From NCBI GenBank assembly GCA_013368445.1, contig JAACJO010000019.1:620001-684000 (forward strand): 64,000 nt of DNA, read 5' to 3'. Shown piece after piece: positions 32,234 through 44,864 of the stretch (position 1 is the stretch's first letter; every line of letters begins with the position of its first letter). Position numbers and translations under genes: made by a program. The stretch comes from Leucocoprinus leucothites (Eukaryota > Basidiomycota > Agaricomycetes > Agaricales > Agaricaceae). The notes under the pieces are model-generated. The model had not been told where the DNA came from. It did no database searches and saw only the letters and a list, made by a program, of their open reading frames with translations.

Positions 32234-35200
32234 CGGCTGTGTTTCCGCCACGGTTCATACCTTGTTAATTATTCGAGCTATTCCTTGAATTAACATTGAT
32301 TCTCAGTGATTTACCAACATTACATTTAGATGGCCCTTTTGAGGTTCGCATTATACCTCTCAGCAGGACTCCTCGTTTTGTAAATCACTCAATCCAATAT
32401 CATGAATTAGAAACTTGAACACATTTACACTGCTCCTCGAATCGAGAAGACAGCTTTGGGCTGATCAGAGAGACCCTACTCAGTCTATCATGGATTGCTA
32501 TTGATCATGTTACCCTTGAATCTGATTTGTTCGACATCGATGTGACTCTCAAAACACTGAACAGTGAGTCAGAAATCAATGTCACCTATTTTGGATTTTC
32601 CCCAAGTACACGGATTATGTTCCTCATCAGATCACGATATGGCACGATACCAGCATACATAACACGCACGTCTATGGCAGTGTTCTGTTTCTTAAACGTC
32701 ATTTGTATCGGATGAATGTTAACAGACGCCTAGAGAATAATCAACAACACCCTTTCCTGTTGTTAGACCTTGTATACGACGAGAGGATGGTGTAAAAATT
32801 GACGTAACGATCGAAGACCAAACTCAACAGCGTCTGTTCCGGAGCTTCAATTAACCGTCGATATGCTATAAACTGGCTGCACCTGTGCATGAGATCACAA
32901 AAAGCCTACTCCGGGTCGCAAATGGAACTCGGCATGCATAATGATACTTATTCAGATACATTAGTGAAATATAAATGAAGCCGTAATAGAAGGACCATTC
33001 TTGCTATGCCATGTCGACACCTTCATCTTCTGCGTTTAACACCATGGACGGGTGTGGAGTATTTTTATCGTCAGAGTGATCATTCCAAAAATGACGCGCT
33101 ATTGATGCGCTATGGAAAATGAACTATCTTCAGGACTGAGAACCTAATACCTAAATGACGGACTCGGATGATGATAGATGGTTCCATAATGTTGAGTTGG
33201 TATATCAATCTATAGCCATGATATTATGAGGCACAGTGCCTTGATATTCTCCTAGACTGATGTTCCCCTGGTGTTCTCGCACCAAGGCCGTGTAGTAGCC
33301 TCCCTGAGTTCCGAGTTTCTTCATAATAATTATGACAGATAAGGGATCCGGCTGTGTTCATGGGACTAATAGAGCGGTACTCTGGATTGATTGGGACACG
33401 AAGTTCGGTGTCCTAAGAAGGATTACAAGTGAATACCTAAGTCACGAGAGACCATGAGAAGATCTAGTTAGATGACCGGGAATGACTACTACTGCGATTC
33501 GAATCACTGACTCGTTTTCCGTTCGTCATGTTATGCTCTGCAATTCTGACAGGTGTCCCAGAAAGGCGCAGTGTCAAGATTGCTTGGTTTATTGTTAGTG
33601 GAAGGTGTCCATAGTTTTTGATGAAAAAACATAGCCGGGTAGGGTAAGCTCAGGTAAGTTCATCGACAGTGATGGCGCTGATCGCTTTGAATGATGCGGA
33701 CGACGGAGTAACGCGGGAGGCGAGGAAAATGGAAGAGACTGTCATCGAGAAGCAAGAATTTAATTGACATAGGTCAATGCACTGGTTAGAGCTTCAAGAT
33801 CCAAAAGTCGAACTAAAGCGGATTTATCTCCCAGTTCACAAACCGTCGGTAGGTAGTTTTACTGATGAATGATATAATGCCGCCTTTGATTTTATGCCTG
33901 AAACAGAGATTCGGGAGCGCTCTACTGGGTTTTACCAACGCAAACCTTATTCACTAGAAATGATCATCACAAGTAAGAGCAATGGTCAGACTGCTTGATG
34001 GGCGGGAAAAGATGTCCCAAACCAAGGTATTTACTGATGATCAGGAAAGGTCGATAATTTGTTTGGCGCGAACACGGTTGTCCAAGACTAAAGCCACGTA
34101 CGCCCTTTTTATTGTACAGTCTTGTTGCTGGAGAATAATCTTAGACTTAACTCGGGCTAGGTATTATACCTTTGACAAGCCCCGAGCATGACTGGCCCTT
34201 CGGATTGTGGAAGAGTCTCCATGATGATCGAGCCTTCCCCGCGTTCCCGCTTATTCCCGATCCTCCTCAGTGGAACAGTGTTTCTATCTCGGGTATGTGG
34301 GCCCTGCCCTTGAATCAATATTATGGACAAATTTTGGCTAGTTTCTACACTACGTTCAAGTTTATCCGATTAACTGCTCTCCGGATGATCAAACACTTAC
34401 CACACGACCAATGCCTTAATTATGCGGAGGGGGTAAAAGAATCCGAACTTCCTCTTAATCAATCGTTCTCTTGTCAGGCACTGATAGGCAATTTGGGCTT
34501 CCTCTTTAATATTCTGTGGAATTTCTCATGTAAACTCTCGAGCTTCTTCGGCTATTTTTACTTCATGGCATGTTCCGGTTTAACAATGCATACCCAGGGC
34601 GAACAATGAACAGCTCATCAATGCCACGGGAGAACAGTCCCGGACAGGGATGCGTATCCGCGAAGCCCTTTTTATCAACTCTTCCCCAGAGAAAGGAATG
34701 GAAGAACAGTCAGACTGCTATTGTGATGGTCTTGTGTCTTGCTTCAGCGGCGTTATGTGGGTCGGGGCATTCCATCGAAGCTCCTGCTCTAAATCTGGCT
34801 AACTGGGACTCACAACTACCGCCTTCTCAAGAAACATAAAGGCAGCGCAATTCCATCAATTCAATGTCATGAAACTATTAACGGATGTGAGTCAAGCGGA
34901 TGGCGTTAACGGTGGTCACATGTACACTTCGCGACATTGTTCTGGACACTCATCAGATCAAGCTTCGACGTCACTATTCAGCTACTCACGATTCGTATGG
35001 GCAATCAATCGCTTATCACCTCTTACCAAATACTGACAGAATCCCAGTGGCGAGTTTCGGCGTTTTAGCCGCGAATTGTGGACAAGGTCTATCACTACAC
35101 CTTTACAATGGGACTCGATTTCGGTCATGTTGAACTTTCTCTTGGGCCTTTCCGATGCGATTTCCCGAGAACCGATACATGTCATTTCAAAATGACTACC

Positions 35201-35426
35201 TCGAAGTCAACGAAATATGGCAGATGCGGAAAATGGATTGGTGTGATATTTTTGGTATATGTCCATCATGATACGCGCCCAGGTCTTACCGTGTGAGGAT
35301 ATACATAGACTGCTAGATCTCTGTTTGCCGCTTTAAAACAACCCATTTATCCGCTGTCAGTAGCACTCTGGCCAACCCTTCTCGCACTCACCCATACACT
35401 AAGTCCCCCGATCTTCCCTGTCCGCT
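32234..35426. other. Long gene-poor stretch (about 3.2 kb)
   Basis: No recognisable gene. Open frames at 33982-34191, 34172-34609 (145 codons) and 34570-34839 on + carry no known motifs; the 145-codon frame has some aromatic-rich segments (GNLGFLFNILWNFSCKLSSFFGYFYF), so a decayed membrane protein is possible. Composition is AT-rich and looks like degraded sequence. The end is the leader of the next P450. Confidence 0.4.
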
Positions 35427-37541
35427 ATGCTAATTGGTCTCCGAGACAGCCTTATCCTTGGACTGTGCATTGTGTTACACCTTACTTACCGATACCGCCG
35501 CAGGGCGTTATTACCTTTACCCCCCGGGCCTTCGCGATGGCCGCTTGTTGGAAATACCTTCTCTATCCCGCTCGTCCACCCTCACCACTTCTATAAACAT
35601 CTCGGAGAACGACTGGGTGAGTGATTTAATAGCGGAAACATAAACCCTACATTCAAGTTCGAGGTCCTCCGTGATATTTAGGGAGTAAGATGATATATCT
35701 CGAAGCCATGGGGCAGTCTATCCTTGTTATAAACGACATTGAAATCGCCCAAGAGCTTCTCGGGAGGCGCTCTGCACTTTATTCGAGTCGGTATGTACTG
35801 TCTTTTGGTTCTCACATGAGCAAGATATTGAACCTGAATGTGAAAATCAAGTCCACATTTCCGGATGATCACAGAGGTGTACGTTTCTTGTCATCTTGGT
35901 CTCCCTTGCAGCAAGACTAACTCACCAACTAGTGCCGACTTTAACCACATCTTCGCTCTTATGCCTTATGGCGATGACTGGAGAGTACGGCGACGGATAT
36001 TTCAACAGCATTTTTCGGAAAGGAATTTACCTCGGATCCAAGAACGAGAAGTCGAGTTCGTGCGAAAGGGGCTACTTCCGAACATTTTGACATCACCAAA
36101 TGAATTCCACGATCATATCCGACAGTGAGCTCACCCGTTTCCCAGGTTCATAGTGTAATTTGACCTGTTCATTATCAGCTGTATTGGCGGACTCTCGACA
36201 TCAATGACATACGGTCTTCCTGCCAAAAGACGAAACGACCCGCTCATGCACTTTGCCGAGAAAACTTTTACAACTGTCAACCACGCTCTCGCGCCGGGCA
36301 ATTTCTTTGTGAATATATTCGGACCGTTAAAGTATTTACCGTCATGGATGCCAGGCGCAGGTTTCAAGAAAGTGGCGAAAGAGATTAGAGAACGACTTAC
36401 ACGACTAATGGACGATCCTTATCAAGAAGCGCTCCAGAGAATAGTGAGCTGATTTTAACCTTTTTCTCTGTAACGTGACTGACATTATTTTGCAGGATGA
36501 TGGAACTGCCGTGATGTCCTTCGTCTCAGAGAGCCTAGATAGATGCCGTGATCAGCCTGACTTTGAGCTCCAGGCTCAGTATACTAAGCAGACGGCAGTA
36601 CAGGTCTTTGGAGGTAAGCGACTCAAAACTTCACATAGAGCGATGTTCTCACATCAGGACTCTAGCTTTCTTTGAAACGACTGTCGCTGTAGTTATGACT
36701 TTTATCCTTACGATGCTCAAGAATCCCGAAATACAACGTCGCGCTCAGTATGAGCTGGACATGGTCATAGGTCCAGATCGGCTTCCCGAGTTTTCGGATA
36801 TACCACAGTTGCCCTATTTATCGGCAGTTATCAGAGAGGTTCTGAGGTCAGTTGCAGTTCTTGATCTCATTTCCCGAGTCACACTCAATATATTTTAGAT
36901 GGAATCCCATTGGACCACTAGGGGTACCACACCGGACGAGCGACGAGGATGTCTTCATGGGGTATTATATCCCAAAGGGATGTACGGTGATGGCCAATGC
37001 ATAGTAAGTGCTCAGCTGCCTACAGAGCCGGGACGAGCAAAACTGACTGTATTTCTTTTTTACTAGCGCAATGCTTCACGACGAAGAAGTATTCTCAGAT
37101 CCATCGGAATTCAAACCAGAACGATTCCTTAAGAATGGTGTACTTCGCGATGATATCCCTAACCCAGAGACAATTGCTACATTTGGCTTCGGAAGAAGGT
37201 ATGCCTACTCTTTGGACCTGAGACGTTCCCAACAACAGACTAATGCACAATTTAGAGTATGCCCAGGAGCGCATATTGCCTTGTCAACTCTCTATATCTC
37301 AGCTGCCTCTATCTTGTGTCTCTTTGATATTCAACCAGCGCTTGACGCTAATGGTAAAATAATTGACGTTGTACCCGAGTTCACGGCATCAATCACGTCG
37401 TACGCTGTTCCTCCACATTACCTATTCTAATATTTATACTTTTGCAGTGAGCCTTTATCATTCAAGTGTAAGCTAACACCGCGTCAAGGAAAAGACGTAG
37501 AGGATCTTTTACGGGACTACATGGGTTTTGAAACCATCTGA
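35427..37541 (+). CDS. Cytochrome P450 (copy 3, intact)
   Basis: Haem-thiolate monooxygenase of the same CYP64-like group, ER-anchored, substrate unknown. About 13 exons can be joined with consistent phases. In order: membrane anchor SLILGLCIVLHLTYRYRRR, hinge LPLPPGPSRWPLVGN, C-helix MPYGDDWRVRRR, STSMTYGLPAKRRNDPL, WMPGAGFKKVAKE, I-helix GAFFETTVAVV, PDRLPEFSDIPQLPYLSA, ExxR (REVLR), WNPIGPLGVPH, PERFLKNG, and haem loop FGFGRR-VCPGAH. The last exon ends KDVEDLLRDYMGFETI. No stop or frameshift was found. It diverges from the three tandem P450s downstream and stands next to a convergent GH127-like gene. Confidence 0.92.
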
Positions 37542-37792
37542 AATTAGGATTTGCTTACATTTAACCCCTGTGACTGCCATTGATGTATTATAGTCTGCTC
37601 TATGATGACAACTCCTTTCCTGCATCTCATCAATATAGTCTAGTATTGTGGTGGAGTGAGAATGGAAGACCGACTGATAATGAACACTAGTTTGTACTGA
37701 GGCGCAATGTGTGGCGATTACTTAACTCATATTTCGAAGATTTCATATTCGTTTTTAATTACTGTCCACATGGTGCGCGAGCTAGTTCGATC

Positions 37793-40700
37793 TTATCCCG
37801 TCATCATCACAGGAATCTCTCCCAACCTCAGCTTAGCCGCGGCAAACGGCACAAGCTTCACTTGATTAACACTTCCACCCTCAATACAAGCGGCCGGACT
37901 TTGAGGTGGAGCTGCTGCCGTATTCGACTTCAATCCCCATTCAATCTCACAAGCTTTTGCCGTCATTGTGATAGGTTGATTACCGGTTGCCCACACTTGG
38001 ACTGGCAGCTTACCCCCGTTCGCGGCGAGGAGGGATTTAGTCGAATCTTGAATCGTCAAAGTTGAGGGGTCAATCGCGAGCTGCCAGGTCACAGTAGGAA
38101 GGAGAGTGTTGTCTTGAGTGTGGTTGTCTGTCTGGTAACGACAAGTCAAAATGAGGGATGGAAATGTATGAAGAGGACGTACAGGAGTCAGGTACTGAGC
38201 GGGCGCATTGGGGAAAAGGCGCTTTACATCGCCAAGGGCCTGTCCACTCCTATGACAGGGGGTGAGCAAGCGTCCACAGGTTGTCCAAACTCGTGCAAAC
38301 CCACCTCAAGCCAGGTGCAGTCGTCTGGTTGAATGACAGTTCCACCGCGAAGTTCAGGGCCCTCTGGTAATCGCGACAGCGCCGTTGGTTCTGGTCTCAA
38401 CTTCAAGTGGCATATTCAAATTGACTGTTATCTTGCTTGTTCCGGCTTTGAGCTATGAGAGTCGCCGATCAGCACATGCGCATTCCTTATCCCATAGCTT
38501 TCGTACCTGAACAACCTGTAACGACGTTTGGGATGGAGGATTGAGTACCGAGGGCTTTCCGCCGTTGACGGTGATAGTGCTTTTAGTGCTTCCTTGAGCC
38601 CAATCGGGCACTCGAACCTTAAACGGGAAGCCCTTGGTGGAAGTCACAGTATATTCGAGCGTCGAGCCAAATGGATAAAGCGTGTCAACAGTCACTAGAG
38701 GACACTGAGTCCCAGGAAAGTTGAATAAATGAGGAATTGAACATACCTTTGACTTGGGTCGATCCTACTTTACCAGAGAAAGTCGCTGGCCCAAGGAAAG
38801 TATGTACGAGACTCTGGTCAGATTGATCGACCACGAATGAGTTTGCCCAGAATTTGGGATACGCTTGAGGATGATTGACAGTACAGCATGGGTAGTTTCT
38901 AGGGTTTTACTCAATGAACTGTTCATGAGAGATACTGAGAGGACCTTACGGTTCAAATCCAAACACGTTTGAGTTAGGGCCGTTGTTGACCCACGGGGGC
39001 GGGTCCATGACCTGGGCCCAGATCTGATTGACTAGAGGATGATAACTGCGTTAAAGGTGATTTCGCCCCGTCATCGTGTTGTTATCTACCTTGCTGGTCG
39101 TATTGATGTGCTAAATCGCATGTTAGTCTTGTAACCGCCTGACCAATGTTTGAGGGGGCTCACACTTCCAATCCGGCATAATGGCAGCCGGGAGAGCGTT
39201 ATACGCTGAAGTAACCATGAGATTTCGCAAAAGAATGTGATAGTGACGACTAACCGAGTTTCTCAGCACGATCAGCCAATGAATTATTACCAAGAATTTG
39301 GTATATTGTAGCCAGCGAGAAAATTTGCTCCCTGAGAGTCACATGAGTTCAAGAATGTAGGATTGAAGTCCGACATAATACGCACACGACAGCACATAGC
39401 TCAGTTCCTCGAGAAGGATCAAGGCCAGCAATGTGCTCGTCAGCAGAGAATGTACCTATCAACGAGTGGAGTTTAAGCACATTCCCAATGCAAGGAGTAA
39501 TACAACGCAGCCTACCAGATGCGCGACCATGGAATTGATACAGCATATCAATTCGATCAAAGGTATTTTGAATATCTGTCGGATCACCCGTGAATCGCCA
39601 GGCAAGCGCCTCCGATTTGAGGGCTGAATACAACATATCACTAATCGCTCAAAGCCGGAGTTTTCAGAGGACATACCTTCAGCCGTATTGACTCCGTGGC
39701 TAGAGAGCATGAATCAAGGTACTGTTTTGATATCATGAGGAAGCCACTTACGTCTGCATGTTGAGCTTATTCCCTGGGACTGCCGTCTTAGGGAAGATTG
39801 CGTCTGTGAACCAGTCATTCTTCCAAGAGAACCCCGTGTCGCGAACGAGTTGCATGGTCTCCAGAAGAGTTGATTCCTTGCCTAGATAGACTTTTCAGCA
39901 CGGAAACGAGGAGAGCAACATTAAACTATACCTCGAGGGTCATTATCGTACAGCCATTGAAGGGAATATATAAGCTAATATGCGAGATGCATGAGCTATT
40001 GGTATTGGATCCGCACAAAGACGGCATACCTCCTCCCATCTCACGAACTGATAGTCAAATTGAAAGCCCATGCTGGGCTCTCCCTGCTGGCCGGTCGTCC
40101 AAATAGTATGGACAAGATCAGTGAATTTATGCATGGAATCCAAGATACGAGTTCTCTGTGTTGGGTCGGCTTCTGCGTATTGCTGAGGGGCGATTGCTCA
40201 AAAATAAAGTTAGGGAATAGAAAATGATTAACTTACAATCAAGCCAAGCAAGATTAGATATCGAGGCCACACCAGCCTTGGAATTGTCGCGTTTAGAACG
40301 AATGCCTCCGGACCGAGCCAGCCATCGGAGCCTTGGTGGTCCAACGTCCAATCCAAAAAGTCGCGCACTTGGCCTATCAAGCGTTGATCTTGAAGTTGAA
40401 ATGCGAGAGAGACCATCCCATTGCTAAAGATCGAGTGAGAACGATCTCCTCAATCTGGGAGGACCGGTATACATACAACCAGTAAGGAGCAGCTTCGTGC
40501 ATATCGCTATATTCAATGGAACCACCTTCAACCCAGATTGATCCATTAACACTGGATAAAAACGGGTCAAGTCAGTCGAAATTTATTGCTAGAGTAGACT
40601 TACTAGCTATCGAAATCGCGAAGGTGGCCCGCGAGACCGTCGGCTTGTATTTGCGCTTGGTTAAGGGCCCAGCCAGCAGGTTTGACAGAAGCAGTAGGAG

Positions 40701-40850
40701 CGCGATCAAATTTTGGGGCGAGCACTGTCGTGTTTATGAATCGCTTAGTCCGACTGGATATTTTAACTGGCAAAATTACTCACGTTGAGCAAGGCCTGCT
40801 GCTGCCACCCCGGAGAGTAGAGAAAAGCCACAAAGACTGTGGAATATCAT
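37793..40850 (-). CDS. Secreted GH127/DUF1680-like glycoside hydrolase
   Basis: Resembles the beta-L-arabinofuranosidase family (GH127, DUF1680), (alpha/alpha)6-barrel enzymes acting on plant-derived arabinosides; the substrate here is inferred. Starts at 40850 with a clear signal peptide (MIFHSLCGFSLLSGVAAAGLA). Many short exons follow: VLAPKFDRAPTASVKPAGWALNQAQIQADGLAGH, GGSIEYSDMHEAAPYW, DHQGSDGWLGPEAF, WPRYLILLGL, FTDLVHTIWTTGQQ, HGVNTAEG, FSADEHIAGLDPSRGTELCAVV, QVMDPPPWVNNGPNSNVFGF, then PCCTVNHPQAYPKFW. The CC pair is the expected position of the zinc/nucleophile cysteines in this family. TLYPFGSTLEYTVTSTKGFPF and a C-terminal beta-sandwich ending KLRLGEIPVMMTG complete it. Convergent with P450 copy 3 and divergent from the oxidoreductase at 41.7 kb. 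Its 5' end has been duplicated at 47.94-48.3 kb. Confidence 0.87.
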
Positions 40851-40912
40851 GGGGGCCCTGTGAAGAGAAGCAGGTCTACCAGTGTGAATTTTTGGAGAGG
40901 TGATCTTCCATA

Positions 40913-40919
40913 TTTTATA
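40913..40919 (-). promoter_or_regulatory. TATA box of the GH127-like gene
   Basis: TATAAAA on the minus strand, about 63 bp before the ATG at 40850. It forms one side of the divergent promoter region shared with the oxidoreductase. Confidence 0.6.
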
Positions 40920-41612
40920 CGACGCAACTCAAGCGCGGTCCGTCGAAAAGCGTTTAAGCGATGGGATGAGGAGCCGGTCTACCAAAAATAGGCCTTCTTA
41001 GTGACGTGAGGCAGTCAGATGATGAATCACTTGATGGCGTATGAGACTTTTCGCCCACCTTTGTGATTAACTCTATAAGGCTCTACAACTAGTTCTCGAC
41101 CTCGGTGGAACAGGGTGTGGGGTTTGACTATTCGAAGTAGGACAAAAGATGACAGGAGGACAAAAGGAAAGAACAGCGGGGACAAGACGGGCGTTCATGA
41201 TACCGTCAACGGAAATCGTTCTCAGTATTTCACTGCCGATTCCGTGATAGGATGAGACTGTTAAGATGGACGCAGCCTGTCGGTGTTGTTGGAAACGTTG
41301 TTGGTTTGTTTGACAAGTTTGACAATGATCATAAACGCAAACATACAATGTTTGGCTTTGCTGTACAAGAGCTTCTAATGGCTCCTATTATCCCGACCTT
41401 CACCGATGGTATACATATGAACCCCTACAAACAGCCCCTCTATTGGCCTGTGAGCACACGCTTGATCAAGGATAGTGTGCTTTCCTGGCCGAGCGGAACC
41501 ACTCTTACATCGATTTCTAAGCAGCTGACTGATGAGTACGGCGTGCTCTTCCACCTGATTGGTTGCTGACAGAGCAGGCCACGGTAACCCATTAATTCAG
41601 AAAACTCGACAA
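40920..41612. promoter_or_regulatory. Divergent promoter region
   Basis: About 700 bp between the GH127-like gene (-) and the oxidoreductase (+). The first part is duplicated at 48.3-48.72 kb. Short open frames here lack support. Confidence 0.5.
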
Positions 41613-41620
41613 TATATATA
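41613..41620 (+). promoter_or_regulatory. TATA-like element of the oxidoreductase gene
   Basis: TATATATA lies 72 bp upstream of the ATG at 41685, preceded by a short A/T stretch. The corresponding segment is deleted in the second copy at 48.7 kb. Confidence 0.5.
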
Positions 41621-41684
41621 ATCGTCGATTCAAACTACTTCGCAGATTAATTATCTTTCGACATCAACTTAACACACGAACTCC

Positions 41685-43741
41685 ATGTCTGCTCTGCATG
41701 GTTGGCACCCTGGTGAACGGAGCATCCAGCAAAAGCTAGGCTTTGCAGATAAGGTCGCAACCCACTATACCGCAATCCAGGGAGACCTTCCTCCGGAGCA
41801 TGCCCAATTCTACGAGACCTGTCTACCCTTCATTCCAGTGACTACCCTAGATGAAGACGGCCGACCTTGGGGGTCCATAATGGCGGGCAAGAATGGAATG
41901 AAGGGTTTTGTGCGCAACAGGCTATACACCAAGCTTGACATCGAGGCAGAGACTTGGGAAGGCGATCCGTTAACGGATAACCTACAGCTGCCCGGACGGG
42001 GTGAGAATCTTCTGATTGCCGGGATAGGCGTTGAGTTTCCGACACGACGAAGAAATAAGTTCGCCGGTATGGTCTCCAAATCGAACCAGTCGGGGTACGA
42101 TATTCAGCTAGAACTACTTGTCAACGAGGCTATTGGGTACGTGCACGTGTTGATCGTCTGTATGTCACAGAATTACTAACCACTATTACAGTAACTGTCC
42201 AAAATATATCAATGTTCGGGACCTTGAGCCAAGGGTCGAACGAAACATAAATGTTGTCTACAATCAGCGTCATCTCTCGATCGAGGACAGGCTACCTGAC
42301 GATGCAATCAACTTCATTCATGAGCGGGATACTGTTTTTCTTGGAACATCTTATGTTCCCCCACCAGAACTCGCATCAAAATATCCTCCTCACGTCGGGA
42401 TGAACCATCGTGGTGGCCTTCCTGGCTTTGTTCGGATACGGAATGATGGAAGAACCTTGGTCCTACCTGATTACTCCGGTGCGTGACTTGACCTATTCGC
42501 CATTCTGCATTGCTTAACATGCTATAGGTAATCGCATGATGACCTCATTAGGAAATATCGAATGCACTCCCCTCGCGTCATTAACCTTCGTCGACTTTAC
42601 TACTGGTGACGTCCTCTATCTCACTGGATCAGCAGAGAATGTTGTAGGATCAGATGCAAACGACATCATGCCATTTCAGCCCGCGATTACTTTGATCCAT
42701 ACAACTGGTATGATTTTCGTTCGTGAGGCGCTCCCTCTACGGCAAAAAGAAGGCACGTCCAACATCGCCAGCCCATATAGTCCCCCTATTCGCCTTTTAA
42801 CAGAGGAGGCCTCCATGAGCCTCTTCCGGGAGGACAATCGACCTACTGCTACCCTCACTAAGATCACCCTTCATTCTAGTGATGTCGCCACCTTTACCTG
42901 GGAGTCATCCAAGGAGTTGCAAATATCCCCTGGTCAAGCAATCATTCTTGACTGTTCATCATTCCTCGGCGCACGACAATATCAACACATGGCTCCTTAT
43001 AATCCAAAATCCGTCAATGATGATCGCATTCGTACTTGGACTGTATCATCAGCCGCAACTGGGCCCACTCGAAGTTTCTTGATAACACTTCGTCACAAAG
43101 CTGGTGGTGCCCTCACCACGGCATTCTTTACGATCGCACAAAAACTTCAGAGTATGCGGTACGAACTCCTTGACGATACTCGACCCCTTAATCTCACAGT
43201 CAAGATTGCCGGAGTGACCGGGGAATTCACTATCCCTTCACTTCCGAGCTCGTCACCTACATCCACATCGCGCCACTTTGCTTGGTTCGCTGGCGGCATC
43301 GGAATCACACCATTCCTGAGTCTGCTCCACTCGCTCCGCATGAATACGAAAGAAGATGAAGATGTCAACATCCATCTCTTCCTTTCCTCCAGAGATGCGA
43401 AAACTCTGCTTCCGATTATTTTCTCGAGCTACGAAGGAACAGATCAGTTGCCGCATACAGATGGCTGGAGCCCAAAGCCCAATCCCAATGTTTATCTAAA
43501 GCTGGAAGTTCTGCATTCTACGTATAACCCTGCGACGGAGATCTACGTCCCGAGTAGTGTGGTGGTGCAACAACATGCTCAGCGATTGGACGCGGCGTAC
43601 ATTGAGGCACATAAGGAAGATGTTGTTGGAAAGGATATCTATGTTTGCGGCCCGGAGGAGTATACCGAGATGATATCTCGAGCTGTTCAACAAATTGGAG
43701 TGCAGCCAGATCGTATCCGGTCAGAAGGATTTTCTTACTAA
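41685..43741 (+). CDS. Flavin oxidoreductase: PNPOx-like split barrel fused to FNR-type FAD/NAD(P) module
   Basis: About 650 residues in three exons (41685-42136, 42192-42478, 42528-43741), with both introns phase-consistent. Residues about 40-300 resemble the FMN-binding split-barrel family (LPFIPVTTLDEDGRPWGSI, GIGVEFPTRRRNKFAG, KYINVRDLEP, RDTVFLG, MNHRGGLPGFVRI, LTFVDFTTGDVLYLTG). The second half is a ferredoxin-reductase-type module with the FAD-contact motif RTWTVSSA (415-422), the NAD(P) loop GGIGITPF (502-509), YVCGPEEY (618-625) and an aromatic C-terminus. There is no C-terminal 2Fe-2S domain. It could pass electrons from NAD(P)H via FAD to FMN. It precedes a P450, and the pair is copied three times, which hints at a redox-partner role; that role is inference. 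Confidence 0.88.
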
Positions 43742-44467
43742 AGTACAATCTCCTAGAATTGGTCTACTGTATGTGAACATGACAACCATATCTAGAGTGC
43801 ACTCCCAGTTTTATCGACGTGAGAGCTCAATCCTCCAAATCATCTTATCCTAAGTCCTCAGCTAAGTGGTATATATTCCGCATGCGACACTCGCGGAGTC
43901 CATCGCCCCCGGGCTTAACTGGATCAGGACCGATCAGGAAGCTCGCTAAAGTGGGCGGGCTCCATACCTATCTACTATACGTGGACCCAAGATATTTCTT
44001 TGATGCCCATGCAGCCTCTCGTCATTGAGTCTATTCTTGTGTGTGAAGATGTAAACTTGATACACCAATATACACTGACAAGAAAATACTTGTAGAGCCT
44101 TTGCGTTTTCGGAGGTTAGTAATGCAATCGTGGCTCTCTTGACTAACGAGGCATTCTGGGTGTTGACGCCTCAATATTGCGACGCATTGAGTTGCTGGAG
44201 ACCCTTCTCCATCACACGTGTTGGCGAGTTATCTTGTAAACTATTCTTGAGCTCACACAGTGAAAGATCTCCGAACGAAAGAACATCAAATGTAGGATCT
44301 AAATATCACGGTGATGATCCTGAAAGCAGATTATACATCAAAGATCACGAAAACACACCAGCTGAGTCTGACGACGGGATACCAAGAGTAGATGGGTGTG
44401 GGCTTGAGGTCAGCTGGTTCCGAAATAAGGGGAGTTCGGCTTGGAACGAAGCACCTATTTCGGGTAA

Positions 44468-44677
44468 GTGGTGTGGAAATGTATCCGCGTATTTTGTTCC
44501 ATCACTCAGACTCTGATCACACTGACAGGAATATCGATTTTATTGGCAAGATTAAATCAGCTGGATGCGAGCACTGTTGTTTTGCTGATTATCTGCGCTG
44601 CACTCCATATTTTCCGGCTTCTCAGAAGGAAAGTATCCCATATGCATGGTGCAACGTTCAGTTACAAGCCAACGTGA
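44468..44677 (+). other. Conserved small open frame of unknown nature
   Basis: The frame includes QLDASTVVLLIICAALHIFR, a hydrophobic helix followed by basic residues. In unit 2 (about 50.95-51.08 kb) the matching frame reads QLGTSTTVMLITGTALHFYW, with mostly conservative changes. In unit 3 (about 55.36-55.5 kb) it is interrupted. It might be a tiny membrane protein, a leftover exon, or simply duplicated non-coding DNA. Confidence 0.2.
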
Positions 44678-44818
44678 TTGATCCTGGTACTTCAGATCAC
44701 TTCGGATAATGATAGAAGAGAGTTTTCACAAGATCGAATCGGGGCAATAAAGGCACTGTGATCACCCTTTCGCAGATATTTGCGAGCCAAGGAATATGTG
44801 AGAGAGAAATTGCAACCC

Positions 44819-44827
44819 TATTTAATA
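44819..44827 (+). promoter_or_regulatory. TATA-like element of P450 copy 4
   Basis: TATTTAATA, 46 bp before the ATG. The same spacing recurs before copy 5 (51239-51247) and copy 6 (55631-55639), so it is the best candidate core promoter of this P450 subfamily. Confidence 0.6.
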
Positions 44828-44864
44828 GCGATAGGAAGAATAACGAATCAAGCTAGTCGCACCC

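Larger units (their letters stand above)
43742..44864. other. Inter-gene segment repeated in all three oxidoreductase-P450 units
   Basis: About 1.1 kb recognisable again at 50.58-51.28 kb (shortened) and 54.54-55.67 kb. It contains a small conserved reading (see next entry) and the P450 promoter. No other gene seen. Confidence 0.55.

Noticed and set aside
34172..34609. 145-codon frame in the gene-poor stretch as a real gene
   Set aside because: No recognisable domain, no paralogue in the window and no clear splice or promoter context; mentioned only as a possible relic.
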